50,217 nucleotides of DNA from Catenibacterium sp. co_0103 (GTDB lineage: Bacteria > Bacillota_I > Bacilli_A > Erysipelotrichales > Coprobacillaceae): positions 1 through 50,217 of the forward strand of contig NZ_RCYB01000009.1 in NCBI RefSeq assembly GCF_004168205.1. Reading direction: 5' to 3'. A model generated the notes under the pieces. The model saw only the letters and a list, made by a program, of their open reading frames with translations. It did no database searches and was not told the origin of the DNA. Of this stretch, positions 7,982 to 18,800 are shown in pieces (the stretch's first letter is position 1; every line of letters begins with the position of its first letter). The translations under genes and the position numbers were made by a program.

Positions 7982-9949
7982 TTACAGGTAGTATTCCACG
8001 CCTTTCCGGTTTCGAATAAAGTGCTGGACATCCTTGATATCTTTTGCCATCTTGCAGCTCGGAAGCGCACACATTACTTCCTCATGATACCTGCCACCTT
8101 CTCCTGCACGCTCGTCTAAAATGGACACGACACAAGTATCTGTCTCGGTGCGGAGAGCACGTCCGAATCCCTGTCTTAGTTTTTTCTGCATGTCTGGAAC
8201 AATCACTGCCTGAATATAATCTTTCAGGCTGGCATATTCCTTCTTCTGTGCTTCACTGATGGGATCAGGAACAGCAAAGGGCAGTTTTACTATAATCAGC
8301 GAAGATACCATATCTCCAGGGAAGTCTACTCCTTCCCAACAGGAGCCGGCTGCAAAAAGGACAGCATTGTCCATCTGTTTAAATCTTGTGATCTCTTCCG
8401 GTGAATGTCTCCACACCTCTATCATCGGGAACGGAATTTCATCCCTTAACATCTGGTAAACGTTTCCCATCAAATGATAAGATGTAAACAGCACTAGCGT
8501 ATGCCCGTAAGTCGAACAGATCAGTGAATGGATATGGTCTGCTATCATCTCTGCCTCTTCCTGACTTTCTCTTCTGCATGTCTTCAAATTCTTTGGCAGA
8601 TATAACAGACAGTTCTTCTGATATTCAAACGGGGAGTCTGCCACATATTCCCGGACTCTCCGCACTCTCTGTAATCCTGTCATTTTCCGAATGTGGGAAA
8701 ATCCCTGTCCGGTTTTTAAAGTTCCGCTTGTCAGAATCGCTCCCATTCCTCTGCTCCATAACATCTGGTCCAGATACTGTGGAATCCGTCTGCTGGATGC
8801 ACACAATATAATCCGGTGGTCATGGTCCTGCTTCAGATGCAGCACATACTTCTTATCCTGATGGAAAAAGCATTCCAGCACACTTTTGGTTTCTTCCAGC
8901 TTGTTTCTGATCCACTTTGGAATCTTCTTTTCTAATTTTTCTATGATCTTATTCATGGTCTGTATCCCCTCATATAAATACATTGCACACTCTTCTGTCA
9001 TGTGGAATTCTTCTTTTATCCCATATCTGGTTCTGTGGTTTTCTCCTATGATGTCCAGCACCATCCGGATCGTCCCGGACAGTTTTCTTATCTCCGGGCC
9101 TTGGTACTCATTCCCAAGATAAAAGCAGATTTCTCGGATATCGTCATAACAGAGGCTCTTCCCAAACATCTGCTTTGCCGCATCCGGCAGCTTATGTGCT
9201 TCATCGACAATCAATGCTCGGTAGTCTTTTAATAACGGGCGGTAATCCTGCAGCCTGTGATAACCATCAGCCAGCAGATAATTGTGATTACAGATCTGAA
9301 TGAACATTTCATGATCTCTGGAACGCTCCAGATACTGCTGATACCTGCATGAGCCTCTTTTCGGGCAGTCTCCCGAACAGAACTTCGGTACACTCACCAT
9401 CCTTCTGTCAAACCCACTTAAGTTGGACACTTCGTCCATATCATAATGTTCTTTCAACGACAGCAGAGCTTCTTTCTGCAACGCATTTTTGTTTTTTTCT
9501 TCGATTGCAACGATTCGGTGCTCCAACCTCTCATCGCAGACAAAATGCTCTTTCCCTTTTCGTATCACAGCTTTAATAGGGGCCTGAATCGTCCCGTTCT
9601 CCTGAAGAATCCGGGAGAGAAAAGGGATATATTCTGTAAGAATTGCTTTCTGGAGTGCAATGCTGGAAGTGGATATCACGACCGGACGCTGCTCATAAGG
9701 GGAACATCCTTCTGCAAGGAGGGAATATTTTCTCATCAGAACACAGGCCACCAGATAGGCATACGTCTTGCCGATACCGACACCCGCGTCACACAGTGCT
9801 ATGTTTCTTCCCAGCAGGTTATCCAGCATTTTGTGGCATAACATAATCTGTTCTTCCCTTACTGCCATTCCATGTTCCGGGAACAGCACTCGGAAAATAG
9901 TATCAATTTCTCGATGCGCTCTATTGAGATATTCTCTTGTGTAATACAT
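7982..9949 (-). CDS. DinG/XPD-type Fe-S DNA helicase
   Basis: This 655-residue superfamily 2 helicase has Walker A GVGIGKT at 56-62, the DEAH box (VDEAHKLPDA) near 246-250 and motif VI as RQGFGRALR near 600. Cysteines between the Walker and DEAH motifs (FVCDERLEH, then FCSGDCPKRGSC) fit the 4Fe-4S cluster of XPD/DinG helicases, which unwind 5' to 3' and act on R-loops and D-loops. The ATG at 9949 has AGGTAA upstream and follows a long hairpin. The C-terminus (RNRKGVEYYL) looks complete, so the Tn554-like element did not disrupt it. In an ICE it could help process single-stranded transfer DNA or collapse replication intermediates. Confidence 0.85.
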   Translation of the reverse strand: MYYTREYLNRAHREIDTIFRVLFPEHGMAVREEQIMLCHKMLDNLLGRNIALCDAGVGIGKTYAYLVACVLMRKYSLLAEGCSPYEQRPVVISTSSIALQKAILTEYIPFLSRILQENGTIQAPIKAVIRKGKEHFVCDERLEHRIVAIEEKNKNALQKEALLSLKEHYDMDEVSNLSGFDRRMVSVPKFCSGDCPKRGSCRYQQYLERSRDHEMFIQICNHNYLLADGYHRLQDYRPLLKDYRALIVDEAHKLPDAAKQMFGKSLCYDDIREICFYLGNEYQGPEIRKLSGTIRMVLDIIGENHRTRYGIKEEFHMTEECAMYLYEGIQTMNKIIEKLEKKIPKWIRNKLEETKSVLECFFHQDKKYVLHLKQDHDHRIILCASSRRIPQYLDQMLWSRGMGAILTSGTLKTGQGFSHIRKMTGLQRVRRVREYVADSPFEYQKNCLLYLPKNLKTCRRESQEEAEMIADHIHSLICSTYGHTLVLFTSYHLMGNVYQMLRDEIPFPMIEVWRHSPEEITRFKQMDNAVLFAAGSCWEGVDFPGDMVSSLIIVKLPFAVPDPISEAQKKEYASLKDYIQAVIVPDMQKKLRQGFGRALRTETDTCVVSILDERAGEGGRYHEEVMCALPSCKMAKDIKDVQHFIRNRKGVEYYL

Positions 9950-9972
9950 AATTTGTTACCTGATATGCGTGC

Positions 9973-10033
9973 TGATATCACATCAATACGGCTGTAAAGG
10001 ATTTCTCCCTACAGCCGTATGTATCTGATATCA
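9973..10033 (-). promoter_or_regulatory. Long two-part hairpin in the helicase leader
   Basis: An 11-bp perfect inverted repeat (ATACGGCTGTA/TACAGCCGTAT, 13-nt loop) is nested inside a second pair formed by two TGATATCA copies. It ends 23 nt before the helicase ATG, so on the minus strand it would fold in the 5' untranslated RNA. There is no T-tract directly after it, which argues against a simple terminator; an attenuator, RNA-stability element or protein-binding site is more likely. Confidence 0.5.
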
Positions 10034-10483
10034 ACGACACATTCTTCCTTGATTTCTTATACTTTTGATTTTTGGCGTTGTATTTGTCCTCGACTCCCCC
10101 ATTGCCTTACGGGAACATTACAGGCGGATGCTTGGCATTGCACCGCTCACGGATTTTCTAAAAGTCTTGCTGATTACAACCCAAAGTCCATCCTCTGCTC
10201 ACTGGCAGTTCCTATGTATCATTATCCCCTCGTAAGTGATCCTCGCAAAAGACCGCCACGGTCCTGTTTCAGTTAAAGATGATTCGCTCGAAACGAAAAC
10301 GCCACAAAAGAACTCTGCCTCTCACTTTCTGGTCTAATTTCTTCCATGCCCTTTTCATCTGTCCTCGCGTCTTCCTGCCACGCTTCTACTTACGGGAACG
10401 TACCTGTAATGCTGGTATGAGGTTGTCAAAGTACACTGGCAAAATTTACCTGCCTATTAAATAGCCGACGAAAAACGCCATAA
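10034..10483 (-). ncRNA. Candidate structured non-coding RNA in a 534-bp gene-free gap
   Basis: No convincing gene was found between 9950 and 10483; all frames are short. Read on the minus strand, the region holds two copies of the order GTTCCCGTAAG then CGAGGACARAT (10399-10389 with 10367-10357, and 10116-10106 with 10092-10082). A 9-nt CATTACAGG beside the first copy is perfectly complementary to CCTGTAATG beside the second, about 280 nt away. Small GC hairpins lie in between, for example GACCG/CGGTC at 10251-10263. Repeated motifs closed by long-range pairing are typical of large structured RNAs. It could also be a leader or origin-like site. I do not recognise a known RNA family. Confidence 0.35.
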
Positions 10484-10918
10484 TTATTCAATTTTTGATA
10501 AATTTTTTAATTTTTTTCTCAAACGGTTTCTTTTGGTATAAATCGTCTGTTCTGCCATTCCCATAATCTTAGCAACTTCTCTTCCAGAATATCCCCATGT
10601 ACTGAGTAAGAGGATTTCCAGTGTCTGATGCTCCGTTTCTTTCAATAGTTCATAGATTCGCTTATCACCTATGTGATCCAGAAGCTCCTTTACATCCCTT
10701 GCAAACAGCTCGCTGTCCTTTTCTTTTATGGAATCCATATCCTGCATCGTTTCATCCAGATGTTCCCGGTATCTGCGCTCTTCCAGAAAGTCTTCCCTGT
10801 CCATCTGGCGCAGCTTTTGGATCTTCTCTTCTTCCATTCCCAGTTCACGCAATTTCTTTTCTTCCTGTTCTTTCCAATAATTCCACTTTCGTTCTTCACT
10901 TGTCTTGTTATAAGCCAT
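10484..10918 (-). CDS. Sigma-70 region 4-like helix-turn-helix protein
   Basis: The 144-residue product has a charged, coiled-coil-rich N-terminal half (residues 5-85) and a C-terminal helix-turn-helix (about 105-140: STWGYSGREVAKIMGMAEQTIYTKRNRLRKKLK) like region 4 of sigma factors or ICE-borne sigma-like regulators. No region 2 is present, so it is not a full sigma factor; it may be a regulator or replication-control protein. The ATG at 10918 has GGAGGAAAG 8 nt upstream, and that site is partly inside an inverted repeat. It precedes the structured gap and helicase gene and could be co-transcribed with them. Confidence 0.65.
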   Translation of the reverse strand: MAYNKTSEERKWNYWKEQEEKKLRELGMEEEKIQKLRQMDREDFLEERRYREHLDETMQDMDSIKEKDSELFARDVKELLDHIGDKRIYELLKETEHQTLEILLLSTWGYSGREVAKIMGMAEQTIYTKRNRLRKKLKNLSKIE

Positions 10919-10927
10919 TTATCTTTC

Positions 10928-10964
10928 CTCCGATCTGATTTTTGATATAGAAATCAAATCGGAG
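10928..10964 (-). promoter_or_regulatory. Inverted repeat covering the ribosome binding site of the sigma-like gene
   Basis: Arms CTCCGATTTGATTT and AAATCAGATCGGAG pair over 14 positions with one mismatch around an AT-rich centre, 9 nt before the ATG. On the mRNA the 3' arm contains the GGAG of the ribosome binding site, so folding would hide it. As DNA it could also be an operator for the gene's own product. Either would give feedback control. Confidence 0.45.
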
Positions 10965-11013
10965 CATGGCGGTGACCGGATAGGTACGTTATAATGTTCG
11001 AAAAATGTCGAAG

Positions 11014-11045
11014 AAAAAAATGCTGCAACCTCTTCGATTACAGCA
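11014..11045 (-). terminator. Intrinsic terminator between lipoprotein and sigma-like genes
   Basis: On the minus strand TGCTGTAATC pairs with GGTTGCAGCA (10 bp with two G-U pairs, 5-nt loop) and is followed by seven Ts. It separates the toxin-island transcript from the sigma-like gene. The rest of the 327-bp gap 10919-11245 holds the inverted repeat at 10928, this terminator and the hairpin at 11203; nothing else was seen. Confidence 0.7.
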
Positions 11046-11202
11046 CTTTTTTCCATCTTACGTGAATATTTCTTGTTGGTTCATAGGAGATTCCTTCTTT
11101 TTCTCATAATGAATAAAAGACTCTTGTCATCCATTATTTATTATAATTTTTCTACTATTACAATAGCTTTTTTAACAAGTTTTCTTGTCTTGGAGTTTAA
11201 AA

Positions 11203-11236
11203 GAAAGCTACCAGTTTTTTTCCTCTGATAGCTTTC
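11203..11236 (-). terminator. Intrinsic terminator after the lipoprotein gene
   Basis: GAAAGCTATCAG pairs with CTGGTAGCTTTC (12 bp with one G-U pair) around an A-rich loop, followed on the minus strand by TTTTAAA. It begins 10 nt after the lipoprotein stop. Confidence 0.65.
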
Positions 11237-11245
11237 CATTCATTC

Positions 11246-11872
11246 TTATTCTGTTGGGAACATCGCTGCTTCCAACTTATTCATCTCTGTATCCAAAAGA
11301 CCATATTTTCCTGAGTTATCTTTTTCCACGGATACGTTTACAGTAACAGCTTTTCCATATCTGTTCTTTTCAAGACTCTTCTGGACACTTTCTGTTAATA
11401 CAGCTGCAAAGACTTCCGGATCATTTCCATCCAATCCCTGCTTTATTTTTTCATTGCTTACCTCTGTAGAGCTTTGTTGCAATGTCTGAAATACATTGGA
11501 TGGTTCAACTTGTACACTTACTGTATAGACTCCATCCTCTTCTTTCACATCTTGTACTTTGTATTTTGCCAGTTTCTTTACTTCTGTCAGTTTTTCCGCA
11601 TAATCAGCAATTCCTTTATCCGTAATGTTATCGGAATCATCAAATTGCTGTTGGATACTCTCATTAAAATCCTCTTCGATTTCTTTCTTGGCATCTTTTT
11701 CCGAGATTTCTAACAGATTCGCATAGTCCTTATATTCTCCATGATAGTGTGCATCAAGAGAACTTTGGACGTAGGATTTGGCATCAAAGTCTGGTTGTCT
11801 GGAGCAAGCTGATAACAATATACATACTATAATTCCTATACTTATGCACAAAACACAATTCTTCTTTTGCAT
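11246..11872 (-). CDS. Secreted lipoprotein of unknown function
   Basis: The 208-residue product has a lipoprotein signal peptide: basic start, hydrophobic stretch, lipobox LSAC with the modifiable cysteine at about residue 23. The mature part is acidic and mostly helical (KEIEEDFNESIQQQFDD...) with beta-strand segments near YTVSVQVEPS and AVTVNVSVEKD, similar to small Firmicute lipoproteins of the DUF5105 type; this similarity is weak. It follows the candidate immunity gene by 17 nt and probably shares its transcript. Attachment to the outer face of the membrane next to a secreted-toxin locus allows a role in protection or delivery, but nothing proves it. Confidence 0.65.
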   Translation of the reverse strand: MQKKNCVLCISIGIIVCILLSACSRQPDFDAKSYVQSSLDAHYHGEYKDYANLLEISEKDAKKEIEEDFNESIQQQFDDSDNITDKGIADYAEKLTEVKKLAKYKVQDVKEEDGVYTVSVQVEPSNVFQTLQQSSTEVSNEKIKQGLDGNDPEVFAAVLTESVQKSLEKNRYGKAVTVNVSVEKDNSGKYGLLDTEMNKLEAAMFPTE

Positions 11873-11889
11873 ATTCTCTCCTTCACGCT

Positions 11890-12750
11890 TTATTTATCTT
11901 CAATTTTTATCGAAAATAACATTTTTAAATACTGTTCTATTGACTCCTTTTGAACTTTTCTTTCAATATTATATGGAATGCACATAAAAAACTCCACATA
12001 ACCATTATCAATAAAACTCAGCAATACTTCTCCATTTTCTGTTAAAAAATGTACATATTTTTTATTACATTTACTTTCAAATTTAATATTCGACATTTGC
12101 TTGTATATTTTTTTGTAATGATTTTTTATGCTTACTTCATCTGTACAATCAGTTCCATCACCTATCAAAAAAGAAATATACAACTTATCATAATCTTCAT
12201 TTCTATATGTCATATAAGAATCTGTATGACCATCACCAATATTTTTATAATGCTCATTTGGAATCGAATAACTAATTATTTTCCCCTCTAATGTTTCAAA
12301 TCTTTCTGTTTCATCAATTCTAATTTCACATGGTTCAAACATTTTTTTTATAAACAAGCCCAATTCATAATCCGACATTTCTATAAAATTAATATAATCT
12401 TTTTCTTCCGTTTTTCGCGAATATCCCCCTCTATTATTCCGTTCCCATCTTCTAATTTCTAATTCATCTCCATTTTGTTTCAAATCAATTCTTTGATAAT
12501 TCTTGGAAAATGTTGGAAAACTTTTATATTTTGTTTGTTTCCAAAAATTGTTTAATTGAGATTCGTCTACTTTTGGGGAACTTTCTGCAATTTTTATTCC
12601 TTTTCTAATTGCACAGCCTATCTTATCTATTGTTTCTTCAGCCATAATTTCAATTGTAGGTTCGATAGAAATATAACATCCCATAAACCTTTCAATGGCA
12701 TTAGGCACAATTAAGAAACCATATTTTTGATTATAATATACAGAAATCAT
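11890..12750 (-). CDS. Candidate immunity protein for the Rhs toxin (CdiI/DUF1436-like)
   Basis: This 286-residue cytoplasmic protein is encoded 66 nt downstream of the Rhs toxin, the standard place for an immunity gene. Its first 120 residues (SVYYNQKYGFLIVPN..., FMGCYISIEPTIEIM...) resemble the CdiI-type immunity family formerly called DUF1436, from family-pattern memory only. The second half (about 150-286) does not match anything I recognise and may be a second domain; the protein is longer than most CdiI proteins (about 120-180). Composition is AT-rich, as in the toxin tip and unlike the GC-richer Rhs body, which suggests tip and immunity were acquired together. It should bind and block the nuclease tip. 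Confidence 0.55.
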   Translation of the reverse strand: MISVYYNQKYGFLIVPNAIERFMGCYISIEPTIEIMAEETIDKIGCAIRKGIKIAESSPKVDESQLNNFWKQTKYKSFPTFSKNYQRIDLKQNGDELEIRRWERNNRGGYSRKTEEKDYINFIEMSDYELGLFIKKMFEPCEIRIDETERFETLEGKIISYSIPNEHYKNIGDGHTDSYMTYRNEDYDKLYISFLIGDGTDCTDEVSIKNHYKKIYKQMSNIKFESKCNKKYVHFLTENGEVLLSFIDNGYVEFFMCIPYNIERKVQKESIEQYLKMLFSIKIEDK

Positions 12751-12772
12751 ATCCGTTTTCTCCTCTCTATTA

Positions 12773-12801
12773 CTTAAGGGGAATAAAATATTCCCCTTAA
12801 G
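12773..12801 (-). promoter_or_regulatory. Perfect 13-bp hairpin between toxin and immunity genes
   Basis: CTTAAGGGGAATA and its exact complement flank a 3-nt loop. It lies 15 nt past the toxin stop and just before the ribosome binding site of the immunity gene. There is no T-tract after it, so it may stabilise or process the transcript, or partly attenuate, rather than fully terminate. Confidence 0.5.
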
Positions 12802-12816
12802 CTATTTACTTTGCTA

Positions 12817-15800
12817 TTATTTTCCTACTGTAATAATGAGTTTAACACCTTTATCAATACCATGTTTTGTAGCATTATTAACTGCATTTATCTGAGCTTC
12901 GCTTAATGTTACATTTGGAACAACTACTTGTAATTGTCTACCCACTATTTCTTCCGCATTAACAAATTTACCATTAAATGTTTCTCCTATAAATCCTGAA
13001 ACTTTATTAATGTCCTTGACAATTACCTTTTCCAATTTATTACCATTTTGATAAGTCTTTGCACCTAAGTCTCGGCTTTTAACACTAGTCACAACACCAT
13101 TTTCTACTTTATCTATGGTCGGGAAATTGTGTCCCAAGTTATTTCCCATAGCTTTGTCAATAATATCTCCTCGCTCTAATGGTGGTTTTTCCCAAGTGCC
13201 TTCTGGCAATTTTGTTTCGGTTACTTCTGCAACTAATTTTTTAAACGATTTATCAATCCCATCATTATGGGTACTTCCTGCACTCCTTACTACATTCAAA
13301 AGTTTCCCAGCCCCATAACTAAGGCCACCCATAACGCCACCTGTCACTGCTCCTGCAATACCACCGACTAACGTATCTTTTGCTACTTGTTTCAGACTAT
13401 TTCCAGACAAACCTGAATTCACTGCACTATATGAAGCTCCACCAATAGCTCCAATAACTGCTCCTGAAACCATCGCCGTTCCTAAGCCACCCATTGCTGG
13501 CAATGCTGCCAGAACTGCTCCTGCAGCCAAACCGCCTGTTGCAGCAACTACAAGACCAGAAACTGTAACCGCAGTTATACCAATGGCTACTTTTTTCACC
13601 GCATTCCAGTCTACTTTTCCAAGCTTATCTGTAATACGATTTGTTGTCGTACACATATGTCGTACCACTTCTGAGCGGATTTCTGCCGTTCTTTCTGAAA
13701 CATAGGATTTGAAAGATGTATAAGTTTTTCCAATTTTCTGTACCCCATTGCTTACAGAACGAATAAACTGACTTCCTCTGGATGTGATCTTTTGATATGT
13801 ACTGCTACTGGTTACACGATTTTTCACAGATTGATATGTCTGTTTTGCATGTTTAGCTGCATTTTTGGCAGTTTTTGCTACCCCCTTCACTGTGTTAACA
13901 ATAGTTTTTGCTGCTTTCTTAGCTGTATTTACTACTGTTTTGACTACCTTTTTCGCAGTATTAACGATTTTCTTGCCGACACTCTTGACTGCTTTCGCTG
14001 CTTTTTTAGCTGTACTCTTAATCCTGCTCCACAATGAATGTCCTGTCGGATCACTGTAATTCAGCGGATTATTGGTCGTATAATCGTAGCGGTTTCTGGT
14101 CAATGGATTTTCTGTCGTTCCAAGGTCACTATCTTCAGTTGTAAAGGTTCCGTTCTCTGCGTTATAGTATCTTGCCCGCAGATACTGAAGTCCTGTTTTT
14201 ACATTTGTGGACTCCCCATTGTAACCGTAGTAATTGACACCGTCTGCTGTTCCTGATGTAAGGTTACCGTATGAATCATACTGATAACTGTTCGTCAGAT
14301 TAGCTGTTTCGGTCAGGATTCCGGTCACGCTGTTTCTTCCGTCATATAAATAATAACTGCTTTCTTCCGATTTATCAACGCTTACCCGTTCTCCGATTCC
14401 ACTTTCTCCATAAGTATAAGCCTGACGTACTTTCTCGTCTGCTCCATACTCTGCAAGGACTTCTGTATTCTCGCGATTGATATCGTTGATATACTCTGTC
14501 AGTGTGTATCCTTTGGCATTGGAACCGCCTTTTACCAGAGAGGCAAGCTGCTCTTTCGGGCTGTTTCCATCTTCGGTACGCTGGTTCGCCGGGATCAGGA
14601 CTTCATCGCCATAGCAGTCTTCCCATTTATAGGTGTTATCAAGTTCGAATACCCGGTTGTTATCTCCATCGTACATGGCTGCCATCAGGACTGTTCCACC
14701 CTGTTTTACTACTGCCAAACGATTCTCTGCTGTGTATTCATAAGTAACCGGATCTGCACTGTTTGTCTTATCACATTCCTGGATCAGATTGCCATCTTTA
14801 TCATAGCTGTAGGTTGTTCCCGGATCGCCCCAGATCTTTGCATTGGTGCGTTTGATGAGCTGGTTGGAATCGTTGTACTTATAGTTATATTTTGCTTTGC
14901 TGACACCATCCTCGATCTTCTCGTAAGAGGTCCGGTTTCCAATCTTGTCATAAGTATAATTATGGACTGTCTTTTTACCGCCCTCTGCTTTTTCTGTACA
15001 GCGTGTCAGTTCCCAGTTGTCATCGTATTCATAGGTACGTGTCGTCTGGATCTCTTTTTCCTGATGCTCACAGTCTGCTTTGTCTGTCTCTTTCTGTGTA
15101 TCGCCCCAGTTGTACCAGTCTTCCCAGCTTGGCGTCTTTCTTGTTCCAGCTTCCAGTTCCGTAGCTGTTTCTCCAACTACATATCCCTGATCATTGTACT
15201 TGTACTCATAAGTACTGATTACTTTGCCGCAGGAACCACAGGTATTCACAATCTTTGTGATATGATCTTCTGCATCGTAAGATACTTCCGTCTTTGTTCC
15301 ATTACTTCTAGTAACTTCTGTCACACGGTTCAGTGCATCATGCTTGTAAGTGGTTACTTTTCTATTACGGTCTGTCAGTTTTACCAGATTATCATTTAAG
15401 TCGTATTCATAGCTGATCTTTGTCCCATCCGGGTATACGATTGCCTGCAGATTATCTGCGTCATCATAAACGTAGCTGACATCCTTTTTCGAACCGCTTG
15501 TCACTTTGGTGATTCTTCCAAGTGCATCGTATTCGTAGCTGCTCTTGCCTGTCTGATCCTTCATGGATACCCGTTCCCCGGCACTGTTATATGCGTAGGT
15601 CACGTCCTTTTCGGATGTCTCGCCTTTTGCGTCCTGATAAGATTTCTCCAACAGGACATTCAGTTTGTCGTAATCATACGTGGTTTTCTTGCCGCTTGCC
15701 TGTGTATGTCCGGTCAGTCTGCCTTTTTCATCATAGTCGAATTTCTCCGTTCTTCCTGCCGGATCTTTGATGGATGTCAGGTTGCCTTCTAAGTCATAAG

Positions 15801-18800
15801 TATAATTCGTTGTCTTATTTGCTGCATTGGTGAAGATCACCAGGTTATCCATGTTGTCGTAACCATAAGTTGTTACACCGCCAAGGGCATCAGTTACTTT
15901 GGTCAGGTTGTCATTCTTGTCATATTCCAGATGGCTCTTTAATCCGGTCTTATCTGTAACAACCTGAATATTCCCATGTGCATCGTAATCAAATCCCGTT
16001 GTGAATCCACGCTTGTCTGTAATAGAAGTTACCCTGCTGTCCTTATCATAGGTATAGGATTCCTTCTGCCCCAGTGCATCGGTCTCTTCTGTTACACGGT
16101 TGTCTTTATCGTAGACTGTCTTTGCAACATAGCCCATCGGATCTGTTACAGATGTAACATTATAATTCTTATCATATCCATAGCTGGTCTTTCTTCCACC
16201 CGGTTTGGTGATCTCAGTAATATTTCCTGCCGGGTCGTAAGTGTAAGCAGTTATCTTACCAAGCGGATCAGCTGCAGAAGTCATCTGACCTGCCAGGTCA
16301 TAACTGTAGGTATTGCTCCGTCCAAGCGGATCTGTCTCCTTCACCAGATTGCCATACTTATCATAAGAAAAGCTGGTTGTTCCATCCAGTGCATTGGTAG
16401 AAGACTTCATGTTATGGAGCTTATCGTAAGTATAAGTAGTGGTACTCTTTAAGCTGTCGCTTTCTTTTACCACGTTGTCCACTTTATCATAAGAGAAATT
16501 TTTAGTATAACCCAGTGGACTGGTCATACTCTTCAGACGTCCGGCTTTATCATAACTATAGGTATACTCTCCACCATTCGCCTGTGTCATCTTTGTGACA
16601 TTGTCATTCAGGTCAACACTGTACTGTGTCTCATTTCCCTTTGCATCCGTTACAGAAATGACATTGCCATGCTTGTCGTAATCATATTTGGTAACTGCTC
16701 CCTTTGGAGAAATCTGTTCCGTCATGTTACTCAGGCTGTCATATTTGTATTCGGTAATGAGTCCCATCGGATCTTTTGATTTGGTAAGATTTCCAATGGC
16801 ATCATAACGGTATTCATTTGTTTCTTTTAACGGAGAAGTCTCACCGATCTTGCGGTCCAGTTCATCATACTGGTAGGTTGTCGTATTTCCATTTCCGTCT
16901 GTCTGGGATACGAGATTGTCATTTTTATCGTAAGCATACTTGGTAACCGTACCGTTTTCATCGACAGATTCCGTCACATTATCATTTCCGTCATACTTAA
17001 AGGTGCTGGATGCTCCCAGTGGATTTGTCTGAGAAATAACCCGGTCTTTCTTATCGTAAGCGTATTTATATGTGGCTTCCTCTTCTTCTGTCATGGATAA
17101 CTGGTTGCCGACTTTATCGTAGGTAAAGGTTGTTTTATGACCTTCCGCATCCGTTACCGCTGTAATGCGGTCCATAACATCATATTCATAAGATGTGATA
17201 CTTCCGTCTGCTTCAGTAAGTTTCAGGAGTCTGCCGTACTGATCGTACTTGTATGTTGCTGTCCTGCCAAGTTCATCGGTCTGTGTCAGTACATTTCCGG
17301 CACCATCATAAGTATAATCCATACTGTTTCCACCATTGTCGGAGGAATGGATCAGGTTGCCTGCTCCGTCATATTGATAGGTAATTACGAGTCCCTGTGC
17401 ATCCGTACATTTTACAAGCTGTCCGATGGCATCGTACTCCATCAGCACCTTGTCCCCTGTCGGCAGTATTATGGATGTGTTATTTCCCTCTTTATCATAC
17501 ACATAACTATACGCATTGCCGAGGGCATCTGTCATCTTTGTGCTGTTGCCCTGTGAATCGTATTCGTAAGTGGTCTTTCCTTTCAGGGCATCCACCGTCT
17601 GTTCCAGATTGTCGGTGGAATCATATTTCATTGCTGTAATGTTGCCCTTTGCATCGCTTACCGATGTCATGTTTCCATTACCATCGTAAGTCATGGTACT
17701 GGTATTTCCATTTTCATCGGTAGAGGATACCAGATTTCCATTTAAGTCATACTTCATGGATACGGTATATCCAAGGGCATCTTTGGATGTAGTCAGATTT
17801 CCTGCCTTGTCGTAAGCATAAGTATCTGTTCTTCCCTCTTCATCGGTAGAAGATACCAGATTTCCTGCTTTATCATAAGTATATGTGGTAGTTCCACCTT
17901 CTGGGTTGGTTTCACTTAAGCGGTTTCCTGTATTATCGTAGGTATAAGTCCAGGTTCTTCCACTGTCATCTGATTTTGATACCAGATTGTCTGCCGCATC
18001 ATAAGTATAAGTGGTAACTGCACCTAATTCATCTGTCTCTTTAGCGAGTCTTCCGCAGTTATCATATTCCTTGGAATGGCTGCTTCCATCTCCATAAGTA
18101 ATCTTGGTTTCATTTCCTAATGCGTCATATTCATATTTGGTTATATTACCAACTGCATCTTTGGACTGAAGCACCTGTCCAAGAGAATCAAACTTGGATA
18201 CGGTTGCATTTCCATTTCCATCGGTATATTTTTTCAGATTTCCTGCTTTGTCATATTCATAGAGCTTTGTTCCAAAATCTTTATTACTCTCTTCTATGAC
18301 ACGTCCCATGCTGTCATACTTATAAGTAATTGTATTTCCTTTTGCATCGGTTGCTTTGACCTGCTGATAATTCTTATCATAAACGTAGCTGATCTGATTT
18401 CCTTTCGGATCTGTACCACTGGTCATGTTGTACATCTTATCATAAGTATAAGTGGTGGTATTCCCCAGTGCGTCAGTACTTGCTGTAATATTTCCCACAC
18501 CATCCAGCGTATAAGCGGTCACACCGCCATCGGCTGCTGTCTTGGAAGTCAGATTGCCATTCGCATCGTAACTGTTCGAGGTTACATTTCCAAGTGGATC
18601 TGTCATGGTAACTGCACGATTCATCGCGTCATACGTGAATCCCCATGCTGCTCCATTTCCATCCACATATCCGGTCATGTTCGGTCCGTCATACGAATAC
18701 GTTGTTGTGACACCTCTGCCGTCTGTCTGGGATACCATACGATGTTTGTCATCGTAAGTATAGGTAATGGCTGTTCCATCCGGTTTTGTAGATGTGACCA

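Noticed and set aside
7884..8072. Small minus-strand frame overlapping the helicase 3' end as a separate gene
   Set aside because: It lies in a different frame over the helicase end, lacks a ribosome binding site and has no recognisable features.
10290..10420. Short minus-strand peptide frame in the gap (EAWQEDARTDEKG...)
   Set aside because: About 35 codons with no start and no ribosome binding site; the repeated nucleotide motifs and pairing fit an RNA better than a protein.
9950..10483. Group II intron or its fragment in the gene-free gap
   Set aside because: No domain V-like hairpin with the AGC/GUUC pattern and no reverse transcriptase gene or remnant nearby.
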